From the NCBI RefSeq assembly GCF_006538345.1, contig NZ_BJKL01000011.1:62001-126000 (forward strand): DNA of 64,000 nt, given 5' to 3'. The notes under the pieces are model-generated. The model made no database searches. It saw only the letters and a list, made by a program, of their open reading frames with translations, and was not told the origin of the DNA. Source of the stretch: Alteromonas sp. KUL49. GTDB taxonomy: Bacteria > Pseudomonadota > Gammaproteobacteria > Enterobacterales > Alteromonadaceae. The position numbers were made by a program, and so were the translations under genes. How positions within the stretch are numbered: position 1 is the stretch's first letter; each line of letters starts with the position of its first letter. Positions 44,871-58,609 of this stretch are shown one piece after another.

Positions 44871-47800
44871 TTGAGTTTGCCACGTGTTGCCCCAGAACAA
44901 GGTCTTTCAAGGGATTATATTGCGTACTTAGACGAATTATCGTCGTCATCTTTTACCGGAGATGTTGAATACAGTTACGGCAGTAGGCTTGCTGTAGCCA
45001 CCGACAACTCTGTGTATCAAAAGCTTCCACAAGCCGTTGTGTTTCCCAAAAGTGTAGAAGACCTCCAATGTATTGGTTCGTTGGCAAATAAGCACCCTCA
45101 AGTTGTGTTCTCTGCAAGGGGTGGTGGTACGGGTACTAATGGACAAAGTCTTACTGCTGGAATTGTGGTCGACCTTTCACGACACATGAACAAGATCCTC
45201 GAAATCAACGTCGAGGAACAATGGGTACGCGTTCAAACCGGTGTAGTTAAAGATGCATTAAATGATGCACTTCGTCCTCATGGCTTTTTCTTTTCGCCAG
45301 ATTTATCAACCAGCAACCGAGCTACTTTGGGCGGTATGATCAATACCGATGCGTCGGGGCAGGGCTCTTTGGTGTATGGCAAAACTAGTGACCATGTGTT
45401 GGGACTAACGTCGGTATTATCTAATGGTGATATTCTCTCAACCACGCCATTAAGTGTAGAGGAAGCAAAACAGCGGTCTGAGACCGATGACAGTTACGGC
45501 AACATATTAAAGCAAGTATTTGCATCGTGCGTAGAACAGCGTGATGCGATATTGGCGAAGTTCCCTAGACTCAATAGATTCCTCACCGGTTACGATTTAG
45601 AACACGCTTACGATAGCGAGTCTGAAACTATTGATGTGAGTCGTTTGATCACTGGTTCCGAGGGATCCTTAGCCATGGTCGCCGAGGCAAAACTTTCCCT
45701 GACGCCAATCGCCACCTACAAAGCGCTAGTCAATATTAAGTACGACAGCTTCGAATCAGCGCTACGACATGCACCACGCATGGTTGCAGCCAAAGCTACC
45801 TCGGTAGAAACCGTAGACTCTACGGTATTGAACTTAGCGAAAACCGACATTATTTGGCACTCCATTGCTGATTTGATTACTGATGTACCCAACAAAACCT
45901 TGTTGGGATTAAACATGGTGGAGTACAACAGTAACGACGAAAGTGAAATCAAGGAACGAATAGCTGCGCTCGAAGCAGAACTCACTGCTGCCAGTGAAAA
46001 TGGAGAGTTTGGTGTTATCGGTTATCAGGTAACCTTCGATAAGTCGGATATTAGTCGTATTTACGCCATGCGTAAAAAAGCGGTCGGTTTGTTGGGCAAA
46101 ACGGAAGGTACGCAAAAGCCGATTGCCTTTGCCGAAGATACCGCCGTTCCTCCCGAAAATCTTGCCGACTTTATCATGGAGTTTCGTGAGTTACTCGACG
46201 GTGAAGGATTGCGATATGGCATGTTTGGCCATGTTGATGCTGGTGTACTTCACGTACGCCCTGCATTAGACCTATGTGACGTCGAACAAGAAAAATTAAT
46301 GCACAGCTTGTCTGACAGAGTAGTGGCCCTAGTTGCCAAGTACGGCGGCCTAATGTGGGGCGAGCACGGTAAAGGCTATCGAAGCGAATATGGTCCTGCG
46401 TTTTTTGGTGAGGATTTATTTAACGAGCTTCGACGGATAAAAGCGGCTTTCGACCCCTCGAACAAAATGAATCCGGGCAAGATTTGTACGCCTATAGAAA
46501 GTAATGACGAATTGGTGAAAGTGTCTGACACCAAGCGTGCAACCTATGACCGTACTATTCCAGTGGCATTTAAAACAGCATTCGCACCTGCTATGGACTG
46601 TAACGGCAATGGTTTGTGTTTTAACTATGACGCTACATCGCCTATGTGCCCGTCGAGCAAGGTCACTCGTGACCGCCGTCACAGCCCAAAGGGCAGAGCG
46701 GGATTGATTCGAGAGTGGATCCGTTTGCTCGGCCAGCAAGGTGTTGACACCAAATCACTGAGTGCAGAGCAGTTCAGTTCGTCGTGGTGGGAACGTTTTG
46801 TTAACTCACGTAAAAAAGAAGAAGATTTTTCTCATGAGGTGCTAGAGGCCATGAATGGCTGTTTAGCATGTAAGTCTTGCTCTAGCCAATGCCCAGTGAA
46901 AGTCGACGTTCCTGAATTTAGAGCGACCTTTTTATCTATTTATTACCAGCGCTATCTTCGCCCAGCAAAAGATTTACTTGTTGCCAACATTGAGAGAATG
47001 GCACCGGTAATGGCGAAAGCACCGTGGTTATTTAATGCCTTTTTAAAACCTGCAATTGCACAGAAGGCCATTGAATCGACTATTGGTTATGTTGATGCGC
47101 CAGTACTTTCTTCTCCGTCACTTGAAAAGCGCGTTGCCGGCAAGGTAGCACGCTATGATTACAACGTATTGTCTGCTCTGTCTGAAGAAGAAAAGCAGTC
47201 TACCGTCATCGTTGTTCAAGACCCATTCACAAGTTTTTATGACGCTGGCGTCGTTGAAGATTTTATTGCCTTGATTCGAAAGCTCGGCATATCGCCAGTA
47301 TTGCTTCCGTTTAAACCTAACGGTAAACCGGAGCACGTAAAAGGTTTTTTAGAGCGCTTTGCTCGCACGGCGAAAAACACAGCGAGCTTTCTGAATGAAG
47401 TGGCCGCACTAGATATTCCCATGGTGGGCGTAGATGCATCTTTGGTGCTTTGTTACCGAGACGAATATAAAAAGGCGCTGGGTGAGAAGCGAGGCGACTT
47501 CCAAGTATTGGCCGTACATGAATGGCTTTCTGAATTAGGCGATACCGTATGGCAGAATGTTGCTCCGTCTAGCGACACTGCACCGCTTGCGTTACTGAGT
47601 CACTGTACCGAAAAAACCGCATTGCCTACCTCTGAAAAGCAATGGCAGCAAATTTTTGCAAAAGTAGACCAATCAGTTGACGTTGTTGCCGTTGGCTGTT
47701 GTGGTATGGCGGGTACCTATGGGCACGAAGCAGAACAAAAGCAAAAGTCGCTCGATATTTATAACCTGAGTTGGGAACAAGCATTAAAGCGTTATCCAGC

Positions 47801-47912
47801 GGAAGCAGTAATGGCCACCGGATATTCCTGTCGAAGCCAAGTGGCAAGAATAGAGCGCTTTAAACCAAAGCACCCAGTACAAAGTTTACTGGCGTGTATA
47901 AACAATAAATAA
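44871..47912 (+). CDS. ydiJ: FAD/Fe-S D-2-hydroxyacid dehydrogenase, YdiJ family
   Basis: 1013 residues, the size of E. coli YdiJ (about 1018), a D-2-hydroxyglutarate dehydrogenase. Start is TTG at 44871, reading MSLPRVAPEQGLSRDYIAYL as in relatives. The FAD domain (VVFSARGGGTGTNGQSL, SDHVLGL, ITGSEGSLAMVAEA) is followed by a two-centre ferredoxin region (CNGNGLCFNYDATSPMCP and CLACKSCSSQCPVKVDVP) and a C-terminal CCG-type domain (GCCGMAGTYGHE). It oxidises D-2-hydroxyacids and passes electrons to the respiratory chain. A small DUF4826 gene follows 22 bases downstream. Confidence 0.9.
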   Translation: MSLPRVAPEQGLSRDYIAYLDELSSSSFTGDVEYSYGSRLAVATDNSVYQKLPQAVVFPKSVEDLQCIGSLANKHPQVVFSARGGGTGTNGQSLTAGIVVDLSRHMNKILEINVEEQWVRVQTGVVKDALNDALRPHGFFFSPDLSTSNRATLGGMINTDASGQGSLVYGKTSDHVLGLTSVLSNGDILSTTPLSVEEAKQRSETDDSYGNILKQVFASCVEQRDAILAKFPRLNRFLTGYDLEHAYDSESETIDVSRLITGSEGSLAMVAEAKLSLTPIATYKALVNIKYDSFESALRHAPRMVAAKATSVETVDSTVLNLAKTDIIWHSIADLITDVPNKTLLGLNMVEYNSNDESEIKERIAALEAELTAASENGEFGVIGYQVTFDKSDISRIYAMRKKAVGLLGKTEGTQKPIAFAEDTAVPPENLADFIMEFRELLDGEGLRYGMFGHVDAGVLHVRPALDLCDVEQEKLMHSLSDRVVALVAKYGGLMWGEHGKGYRSEYGPAFFGEDLFNELRRIKAAFDPSNKMNPGKICTPIESNDELVKVSDTKRATYDRTIPVAFKTAFAPAMDCNGNGLCFNYDATSPMCPSSKVTRDRRHSPKGRAGLIREWIRLLGQQGVDTKSLSAEQFSSSWWERFVNSRKKEEDFSHEVLEAMNGCLACKSCSSQCPVKVDVPEFRATFLSIYYQRYLRPAKDLLVANIERMAPVMAKAPWLFNAFLKPAIAQKAIESTIGYVDAPVLSSPSLEKRVAGKVARYDYNVLSALSEEEKQSTVIVVQDPFTSFYDAGVVEDFIALIRKLGISPVLLPFKPNGKPEHVKGFLERFARTAKNTASFLNEVAALDIPMVGVDASLVLCYRDEYKKALGEKRGDFQVLAVHEWLSELGDTVWQNVAPSSDTAPLALLSHCTEKTALPTSEKQWQQIFAKVDQSVDVVAVGCCGMAGTYGHEAEQKQKSLDIYNLSWEQALKRYPAEAVMATGYSCRSQVARIERFKPKHPVQSLLACINNK

Positions 47913-47934
47913 CAAGAAAACTTAGAGAAATATC

Positions 47935-48348
47935 ATGGCAGAACAGAACCGATTAACTGAAGAACAAACCGCTGAATGGATCAAGCTCCAATTACAGCGC
48001 TCGAACAAGCACCTTGCAGAAAATGGAGTGTTATTCGACGCAGTGGTGATGGAAGAGAGCCGTTATTTGGCACCCTACATCGCGTTGTGGAAAATTCGAG
48101 ATAATGAGAGCAATTATTATTGGGTACTTTCGGGAGATTTACCTGTCGACTTTACCGTGATTGGCAATGCAGAAGACGCTCGTGGAGCAATGAAGTACTT
48201 CTCAATGTCTTGGCAAATGAAAGCCGAAAACATTCGTGCTGCAAACGCCGTTGACGAAGAGCAGCTCAAATACGCTGCACTGTTGCAAAACCGCGCTGAG
48301 AGTATGTATACGCTACAAAACGCTGACGACCTATGGGTTCAACAGTAG
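47935..48348 (+). CDS. DUF4826 family protein
   Basis: 137 residues, cytoplasmic, with the DUF4826 stretches WIKLQLQRSNKHLAENGV and FTVIGNAEDARGAMKYFSMSWQ. It is co-transcribed with ydiJ and ends before a strong terminator. The family is restricted to gammaproteobacteria and has no known function. Confidence 0.85.
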   Translation: MAEQNRLTEEQTAEWIKLQLQRSNKHLAENGVLFDAVVMEESRYLAPYIALWKIRDNESNYYWVLSGDLPVDFTVIGNAEDARGAMKYFSMSWQMKAENIRAANAVDEEQLKYAALLQNRAESMYTLQNADDLWVQQ

Positions 48349-48364
48349 CTGATTAGCTCACATT

Positions 48365-48397
48365 GCGCGGGTCATCACCTAAAACCCGCGCTTTTTT
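48365..48397 (+). terminator. Terminator after the ydiJ operon
   Basis: GCGCGGGT (48365-48372) pairs with ACCCGCGC (48384-48391), followed by six T. Confidence 0.9.
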
Positions 48398-48398
48398 G

Positions 48399-48857
48399 TC
48401 AATGCATCTTTGACACATCTGGCAGTGAGAAGCGTTCAGTAGAACACCCCATGCGCTGGCGTGGAATACCTGCATCCATGAATACTTGCCCAACCGGCTC
48501 GAAGCCGAGTTTGGTATGATAGGGCACGCTGTCCAGCGAAAGATTGACTTTGACAATGGGCAGTTGTTTGGTTTTCGCCAGTTTGATAAGCGCTTTGAAC
48601 AACACTTTATACACACCTAAGTGGCGATGTTGACGTTTAACGGCAACTCGACCAATTTCACCTTGGAGAGTAAGTCTAGCCGTTGCAATTGGCTCTTTGT
48701 CTGGGTCATAAACGAGCACGTGATACGCTTTGGGATCGTGTTCGTCAAATTCAGCCTCTCTCGGTAAACGCCATTCCAGTACAAATACCTTTTCTCTCAG
48801 TGCTTTAAGTCGATTCTGACTCCGTTCCCAATCGACGCTTTCTGTTGTAAACGTCAT
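48399..48857 (-). CDS. GNAT family N-acetyltransferase (ElaA/Gcn5-like)
   Basis: 152 residues of the Gcn5-related acetyltransferase fold, with a central VAVKRQHRHLGVYKVLFKALI acetyl-CoA loop (the usual R/QxxGxG/A is QHRHLG, slightly divergent) and VNLSLDSVPYHTKLGFEPVG near the end. The acceptor is unknown. It ends next to the ydiJ operon terminator and is followed upstream by roxA on the same strand. Confidence 0.85.
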   Translation of the reverse strand: MTFTTESVDWERSQNRLKALREKVFVLEWRLPREAEFDEHDPKAYHVLVYDPDKEPIATARLTLQGEIGRVAVKRQHRHLGVYKVLFKALIKLAKTKQLPIVKVNLSLDSVPYHTKLGFEPVGQVFMDAGIPRQRMGCSTERFSLPDVSKMH

Positions 48858-48866
48858 GATTACTCA

Positions 48867-50003
48867 CTACCCGTGTTGAATGTCCCAATACCCTTTGTTA
48901 ACAAGTGTAGTTAAGGTTTTTAAGAACGCCAACGATGGTTTTTTGTTCAATTGAGATAATGAAAAATTATTCATATTGAGCAACACCGTCACTGCTTCTG
49001 CGTCTTGATGTTGGTATGAGTATGTCTCTCCATTGACGAAAAATACGCCCTCTACTGAGCCCGTGGGTAAGATGGGCCTGTTTCCGGGGGAGGGATAAAA
49101 ACAAGCACCATTCACAAGAGCTGCTTCAATGTCGTCAACTGAAATTTCGTCCTCTGGTATAAAGTCTGGTAGTCCCTGCTCACTGAGCATTTCTATCAAC
49201 GACGAAGTAAATAAATCGGAATCAATAGCACTTTTGAGCATTGTTTTTAAAGTGTCGATTTCTTCTTGAGACATCTCGGCAGGTTGAGGTGCTGAGGGGC
49301 GCGCTGGGTCAGAAAATCTAGGTAGTTCACATTCTTGCGCTAGTGTTTGGCTCAGAATGTTCGCGAGAGTGCTGGTATCCGGTGCTCTAAATCCCACGGA
49401 ATAGGTAATACAGTCTTCTAGCGCAACGCCGTCATGAGGCCAACCGGGTGGAATGTACAAGACATCTCCGGGCAGCAGAACTTCATCGATAATGGGTGTA
49501 AAACCGCTTATCTGGCGAAGCTCTGGATGGGGAAATACGTCGTCATAGAGGCCTTTTTCTCCTACTCTCCAACGACGACTGCCTTTTCCTTGCACTAAGA
49601 AGACGTCATATTGATCAAGATGTGCACCCACTCCTGCGCCTGCGGTAGCAAAACTGACCATCACGTCGTCCATACGCCAATTAGGTATAAACCTAAAGGG
49701 CTCAATCAGCGCGCCAACGTCATCGATGTACTTATCAACACCTTGGACTAGAAGGGTCCACTGGCCCTTGCACACATGCTCAAATTCATCAAACGGACCG
49801 TGAGCAACATCCCATATACCATCTTGGTTTTTGATAATACGACTGTCAATGTCGTCCTCTTGCGCCAATCCCGCAAGATCATGCTCATCGATGGGGTCTT
49901 CAAACGCCGGAAATAGTTGTCGCAGTACCACTGGCTTTTGTTGCCAAAAGTGTTTGAGAAATTGAGATACACCAGCAAAGCTGTGAAGATCGAGTGAGGT
50001 CAT
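48867..50003 (-). CDS. roxA: Ribosomal oxygenase RoxA / YcfD (JmjC cupin)
   Basis: 378 residues from ATG 50003, close to E. coli RoxA (373). The JmjC-type iron site is present: HLDQYD (His and Asp) and a later His in PPGWPHDG. RoxA hydroxylates an Arg of ribosomal protein uL16 using 2-oxoglutarate. Upstream the frame is open ten codons more but is not conserved. In E. coli it lies near purB too, which supports the call. Confidence 0.93.
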   Translation of the reverse strand: MTSLDLHSFAGVSQFLKHFWQQKPVVLRQLFPAFEDPIDEHDLAGLAQEDDIDSRIIKNQDGIWDVAHGPFDEFEHVCKGQWTLLVQGVDKYIDDVGALIEPFRFIPNWRMDDVMVSFATAGAGVGAHLDQYDVFLVQGKGSRRWRVGEKGLYDDVFPHPELRQISGFTPIIDEVLLPGDVLYIPPGWPHDGVALEDCITYSVGFRAPDTSTLANILSQTLAQECELPRFSDPARPSAPQPAEMSQEEIDTLKTMLKSAIDSDLFTSSLIEMLSEQGLPDFIPEDEISVDDIEAALVNGACFYPSPGNRPILPTGSVEGVFFVNGETYSYQHQDAEAVTVLLNMNNFSLSQLNKKPSLAFLKTLTTLVNKGYWDIQHG

Positions 50004-50039
50004 TAAGCACTTTGAATTACTGTATTTGAGCAAATTATA

Positions 50040-51221
50040 TCAATCCTTTGCCGTTAATTCCCCATGTTCTGCAAGCGAGCATTCGTAGGCGATGGCCTTT
50101 GCTGTTTTAGTTTGTACTACTATCTGACGAAATTGTTGTTTATGAGATGGCGCGATCTGCGCGTAGAGTGCTTCACATATACACAGGTGGTTTGCTCTGC
50201 CGCATTGCTCCAAAGAAGCGGCGTGATTCACTGTGCTTCCCCACAAGTCAAAGTGTGCCAATGCTCGTTGTGGTAGCCCAGCACTCACTGGCCCCGCCGA
50301 CATTCCTATTCGCAATTCACACTCTATCCCATGAAGTTTGGTGACTTGTTGAAATTGTCTAAATGAAGCGAGGGCAAACTCAAGGATGGCGTTGCTACAG
50401 GCTTTTCTCGTTGTCAGTTTTGCTGTAATTCCACTAGCAGCCATGTATTCATCGCCGTTGGTTTTAACGGGGAGTATATTGAATAATTCTGTGTGCTTAT
50501 CAAAGCTTTGGTAAAAGGTATCGAGCAATGTAAATAGGGTATTTTTGTCGAGTGAGGATGTCAGTGTTTGATAGCCTTTGATGTCTGCAAACATCACACA
50601 GGCGTAAGGTACATCTTGCCTATGTTGAGTGTTAGGGGCTTGAATTAACTGAGTGAGCGGTTCGGTTTTTTGCAGTACTTGTCGAGTATTTTTGTAATGG
50701 GAGGATATTATTGACCATCGGTTTGCGGTGAATTTGTGTAAGTAAGTGATTATACAAATGCAGCCGATGGCTAACGTAATACTATTCCCTTGGCGCAATC
50801 CCGCTTCCCATTTTTCTAGCGAACTAGAATGTACGCTATCTAATAGTATAAAAGTCACTGCGTACGCCGCACTCCAGCAAATACTTTGTTTTATCTCGGT
50901 TTTCCTAAAGATAAATCCGCTCACCAAACATCCAATCAGTAGAAAGTGCTGAGTAAATAGGTCTGCTTTCCACAAGAGCGTAGCGCCAACAAGATAAGTT
51001 AAAAAAGCGATGATAAGTAGCAGTCTGGCGTCTTTAAGATATCCTTGAGAGAGCAGGTGTATTGCTAATCCTGTCATACAAATATGGGTAAATAAGTGAA
51101 CCCATATTAACTTAGATACCGCGTATTGAATCACCAACGGAATTTGAATTAGCAAAGCAATAAGGAATAGCTGAGAGATAACCTTGAGTAGATTGTTGAG
51201 GGATGGTGGTGATTTGTGCAT
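50040..51221 (-). CDS. Membrane-bound class III adenylate/guanylate cyclase
   Basis: 393 residues from ATG 51221 (an earlier GTG start would lie inside the purB terminator). N-terminal half: about six membrane helices. C-terminal half: class III cyclase domain. First metal Asp in MFADIKGY, second in KTNGDEYM, substrate Lys in VKTNGDE, purine-selecting Asp in FDLWGSTVN and the Asn of that segment are present. The transition-state Arg four residues after the Asn is Ser (VNHAASLE), so activity may be weak or absent. Membrane sensing is inferred. Confidence 0.88.
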   Translation of the reverse strand: MHKSPPSLNNLLKVISQLFLIALLIQIPLVIQYAVSKLIWVHLFTHICMTGLAIHLLSQGYLKDARLLLIIAFLTYLVGATLLWKADLFTQHFLLIGCLVSGFIFRKTEIKQSICWSAAYAVTFILLDSVHSSSLEKWEAGLRQGNSITLAIGCICIITYLHKFTANRWSIISSHYKNTRQVLQKTEPLTQLIQAPNTQHRQDVPYACVMFADIKGYQTLTSSLDKNTLFTLLDTFYQSFDKHTELFNILPVKTNGDEYMAASGITAKLTTRKACSNAILEFALASFRQFQQVTKLHGIECELRIGMSAGPVSAGLPQRALAHFDLWGSTVNHAASLEQCGRANHLCICEALYAQIAPSHKQQFRQIVVQTKTAKAIAYECSLAEHGELTAKD

Positions 51222-51231
51222 GTTTCGGCCA

Positions 51232-51261
51232 AAAAAAAGCGTGGAACATTCCACGCTTTTT
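51232..51261. terminator. Terminator upstream of the cyclase gene
   Basis: GCGTGGAA-CA-TTCCACGC with A and T runs on both sides (51232-51261). It terminates purB transcription on the minus strand; the long A run also makes it usable from the other side. Confidence 0.85.
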
Positions 51262-51284
51262 AGAATACCGATGACGCGGTCAAT

Positions 51285-53292
<2,008 letters not shown>

Positions 53293-53293
<1 letters not shown>

Positions 53294-54399
53294 TAGCGAA
53301 TATATCTCTCAATAATACCACCACCCAGGCACACTTCTTCACTGTAAAACACAGCAGATTGCCCTGGTGTTACTGCTTTTTGCGGCTCATCAAACATAAC
53401 TTCGATAGTGTCATTATCAATGGGCTTTATCGTGCAAGGAATGTCAGTTTGACGATAGCGTGTTTTTACTACTGCACATAGTTCTTCAGTTATTGATGTT
53501 CTATCAACCCAATGAAGCTGATTTGCTATCAGTCCTTTAGAGTAGAGGCGAGGGTGATCAGCACCTTGCCCAACAATGAGTACGTTTCGTTGAACGTCTT
53601 TATCAACCACGTACCAAGGCTGATCACCTTTGTCCTTTTGGCCGCCGATAAGTAAGCCTTTACGCTGGCCCAATGTGTGATACATCAACCCTTCGTGCTT
53701 ACCAATATCTTCGCCTTCAGCGGTTTGAATAATACCGGGCTGTGCAGGTAAATAGCGAGCAAGAAAGTCTTTAAACTTACGCTCACCAATAAAGCAAATG
53801 CCCGTAGAATCTTTTTTGTCGTGGGTAATGAGATCTTGTTCTTCAGCGATACGGCGTACTTCTGGTTTTTCGATGTCACCTACTGGGAAGAGTGTTTTCG
53901 CAACGTGCTCTTCACCAAGGGTATAAAGAAAATAACTTTGGTCTTTATTGTTATCTAACCCGCGCAGCATTTGCCAGTGTCCGTCTTTTTCTCGACGACG
54001 CACATAATGGCCTGTGGCGATGTAGTCTGCGCCTAAGTCTTCAGCGGCAAATTCAAGAAACGCTTTAAACTTGATTTCTTTGTTGCACATAATGTCTGGA
54101 TTAGGCGTACGTCCGGCTTTGTACTCAGCGAGAAAGTACTCGAAAACGTTATCCCAGTATTCGGCAGCGAAGTTAATGGTATGAAGTTCTATGCCCAGCT
54201 TATCAGCGACAGCTTGTGCGTCTTTTAAGTCCTCTGCGGCTGCGCAATACTCGTCATTGTCGTCTTCTTCCCAGTTTTTCATGAACAAGCCTTCTACCTG
54301 ATATCCTTGTTGTTGCAACAAATAGGCAGACACAGAAGAATCAACACCGCCAGACATTCCGACGATGACGTTTTTTACTAGCGTTGGCAGCGATATCAC
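53293..54399 (-). CDS. mnmA: tRNA-specific 2-thiouridylase MnmA
   Basis: 368 residues. The PP-loop is [19 protein letters not shown], the first catalytic Cys lies in [10 protein letters not shown] and the second in [10 protein letters not shown]. It inserts sulfur at U34 of Glu, Gln and Lys tRNAs, receiving it from the Tus relay. E. coli has nudJ between mnmA and rluE; here it is missing. Confidence 0.97.
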
Positions 54400-54486
54400 T
54401 CACAGATGCAGTTCACTCTCTTGGGTTGAATTCAGGGTCGCGAATTTTACCAGAATTCATTGGGTAAATCACATCAAAAATGTGTA

Positions 54487-55041
54487 TTAAAACGACGATT
54501 CGATTTGAGTATAACTACCGTTTTCAATGCCATCTATGGTCCAATTTCCGACGCGATAGCGAATCAATCGCAACGTGGGGTAGCCCACGTGGGCTGTCAT
54601 GCGTCGAACCTGACGGTTTCGCCCTTCTGAAATGGTAATTGATAGCCACGACGTTGGAATAGACTGGCGAAATCTTACCGGCGGATTTCTGTCCCAAACG
54701 TTGGGTGGTTCTATGGCCTTAACCTTTGCAGGGCGTGTCATCCCGTCTTTTAGCTCAACACCGCTACACAGCGCTTGAATTGCTTTTTCATCGGGGATCC
54801 CTTCCACTTGAACCCAATAGGTTTTGCTTGTTTTTGCTTTGGGATGCGCAAGTTTGTGCTGTAATTTGCCGTTGTTGGTAAGTACGAGGAGCCCCTCTGA
54901 ATCCCTATCTAAGCGCCCCGCAGCATACACGTCTGGTACTGAAATGAAGTCCTTCAAGGTTTGTCTTCCATCAGCATCGGTGAACTGTGACAGTACTTGA
55001 AATGGCTTGTTGAACAGAATGATTTTAGACTTTTTTGTCAT
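54487..55041 (-). CDS. rluE: 23S rRNA pseudouridine synthase RluE
   Basis: 184 residues of the RsuA/RluB/E/F family. Catalytic Asp lies in [13 protein letters not shown]. There is no N-terminal S4 domain, which fits RluE (makes pseudouridine 2457 in 23S rRNA). Upstream of icd in opposite direction, as in E. coli. Confidence 0.93.
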   Translation of the reverse strand: MTKKSKIILFNKPFQVLSQFTDADGRQTLKDFISVPDVYAAGRLDRDSEGLLVLTNNGKLQHKLAHPKAKTSKTYWVQVEGIPDEKAIQALCSGVELKDGMTRPAKVKAIEPPNVWDRNPPVRFRQSIPTSWLSITISEGRNRQVRRMTAHVGYPTLRLIRYRVGNWTIDGIENGSYTQIESSF

Positions 55042-57644
<2,603 letters not shown>

Positions 57645-57662
57645 TCTATAAAGCCATAATGA

Positions 57663-57698
57663 CAAAAAGCCCGATGTTGCAAAACATCGGGCTTTTTC
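57663..57698. terminator. Terminator after icd
   Basis: AAAAAGCCCGATGTT, loop GCAAA, ACATCGGGCTTTTT: 14-bp stem with T run on both strands. Confidence 0.93.
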
Positions 57699-57802
57699 TT
57701 TTTCTGACGTTATAAAGTGCAAAGTTGCTAAAATAATATGACCGAATGGTCTGATACGCATGCACAAAAAAATCGAGACTTAGCTCGTAACTCGTTTAAA
57801 GT

Positions 57803-57829
57803 GCGGTCAGTGAACTATCCACTGACCGC
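57803..57829 (-). terminator. Hairpin after cspD
   Basis: GCGGTCAGTG (57803-57812) with CACTGACCGC (57820-57829), a perfect 10-bp stem with a 7-base loop, followed by TTT on the minus strand. It is 20 bases beyond the cspD stop. Confidence 0.75.
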
Positions 57830-57849
57830 CAATAAAATCTTTGCTTTTA

Positions 57850-58068
57850 TTAACGCTCAGGTTCTTCTTTGAAGCCGATATTTTCTGCATGAAGCCCTTT
57901 AGGGCCCTGCTGTACATCGAAGGTCACTTCCTGACCTGCTTTTAATGAGCGATATCCTTCCATTTGAATCGTTGAGTAATGAGCGAATATGTCTTCCCCG
58001 CCGTCCTCTGGAACAATAAACCCAAACCCTTTCGCGTTGTTAAACCATTTAACTTTGCCAATCGCCAT
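57850..58068 (-). CDS. cspD: Cold shock domain protein CspD
   Basis: 72 residues from ATG 58068 (AGAGGAAG ahead). The RNA-binding motifs KGFGFI and DIFAHYS are present (KGFGFIVPEDGGEDIFAHYS). Divergent to clpS, as in E. coli, where CspD inhibits replication in stationary phase. The longer upstream frame is not conserved. Confidence 0.95.
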   Translation of the reverse strand: MAIGKVKWFNNAKGFGFIVPEDGGEDIFAHYSTIQMEGYRSLKAGQEVTFDVQQGPKGLHAENIGFKEEPER

Positions 58069-58263
58069 ACTTCGACTTCCTCTTAATCCTTGAACTAACA
58101 CGGTAATGCCCCCATTATAGAAATAAGCGCATTCAAGGCCCGAATAATTACGGAACCTTAATCAAAATGTAGATTTTTTAACCACATTATGTCAAGACAA
58201 AACGCGAATTAATTTTATACAATTTTAGTACGCGTTATGCCTACAAAGCACTATCATTAAATT

Positions 58264-58585
58264 ATGAGTAAAGACAACGCCATTAGTATCGACAAGGACA
58301 AGCTAAAAGACGAGCAGCGCAAGAAGGCGCAGCCACCCCCGATGTACAAAGTGTTGTTGAATAATGACGACTACACCCCCCATGGATTTTGTAATAGAAG
58401 TATTGATGCAGTTTTTCAATATGGATGCAGAGAAAGCAAACCAGTTAATGCTTACGGTTCATTATCAAGGGAAAGCCGTGTGTGGGATATTTACTGCTGA
58501 GATAGCAGAAACCAAAGTCATGTTGGTCAACCAGCATGCGCGAAAACATCAGCATCCACTGATGTGTACGATGGAACCGGCGTAA
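58264..58585 (+). pseudogene. clpS: clpS, ClpA adaptor, single-base frameshift (probable sequencing indel)
   Basis: The first frame gives MSKDNAISI... to [10 protein letters not shown] and then turns wrong; the next frame continues [30 protein letters not shown] to PLMCTMEPA. The shift is at six C in a row (58376-58381). With five C the gene reads through to 106 residues, exactly the E. coli ClpS length, with the N-degron binding motif NNDDYTPM restored. ClpS directs N-end rule substrates to ClpAP. Its partner clpA follows 24 bases later and is intact. True gene loss is unlikely; an overcalled C is the better explanation. Confidence 0.9.
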
Positions 58586-58609
58586 GTAAAATTGTAGAGG
58601 GCGAGTATT

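Noticed and set aside
58376-58381. Programmed frameshift in clpS
   Set aside because: ClpS is not known to use one, and removing one C gives exactly the normal gene; a sequence error is more likely.
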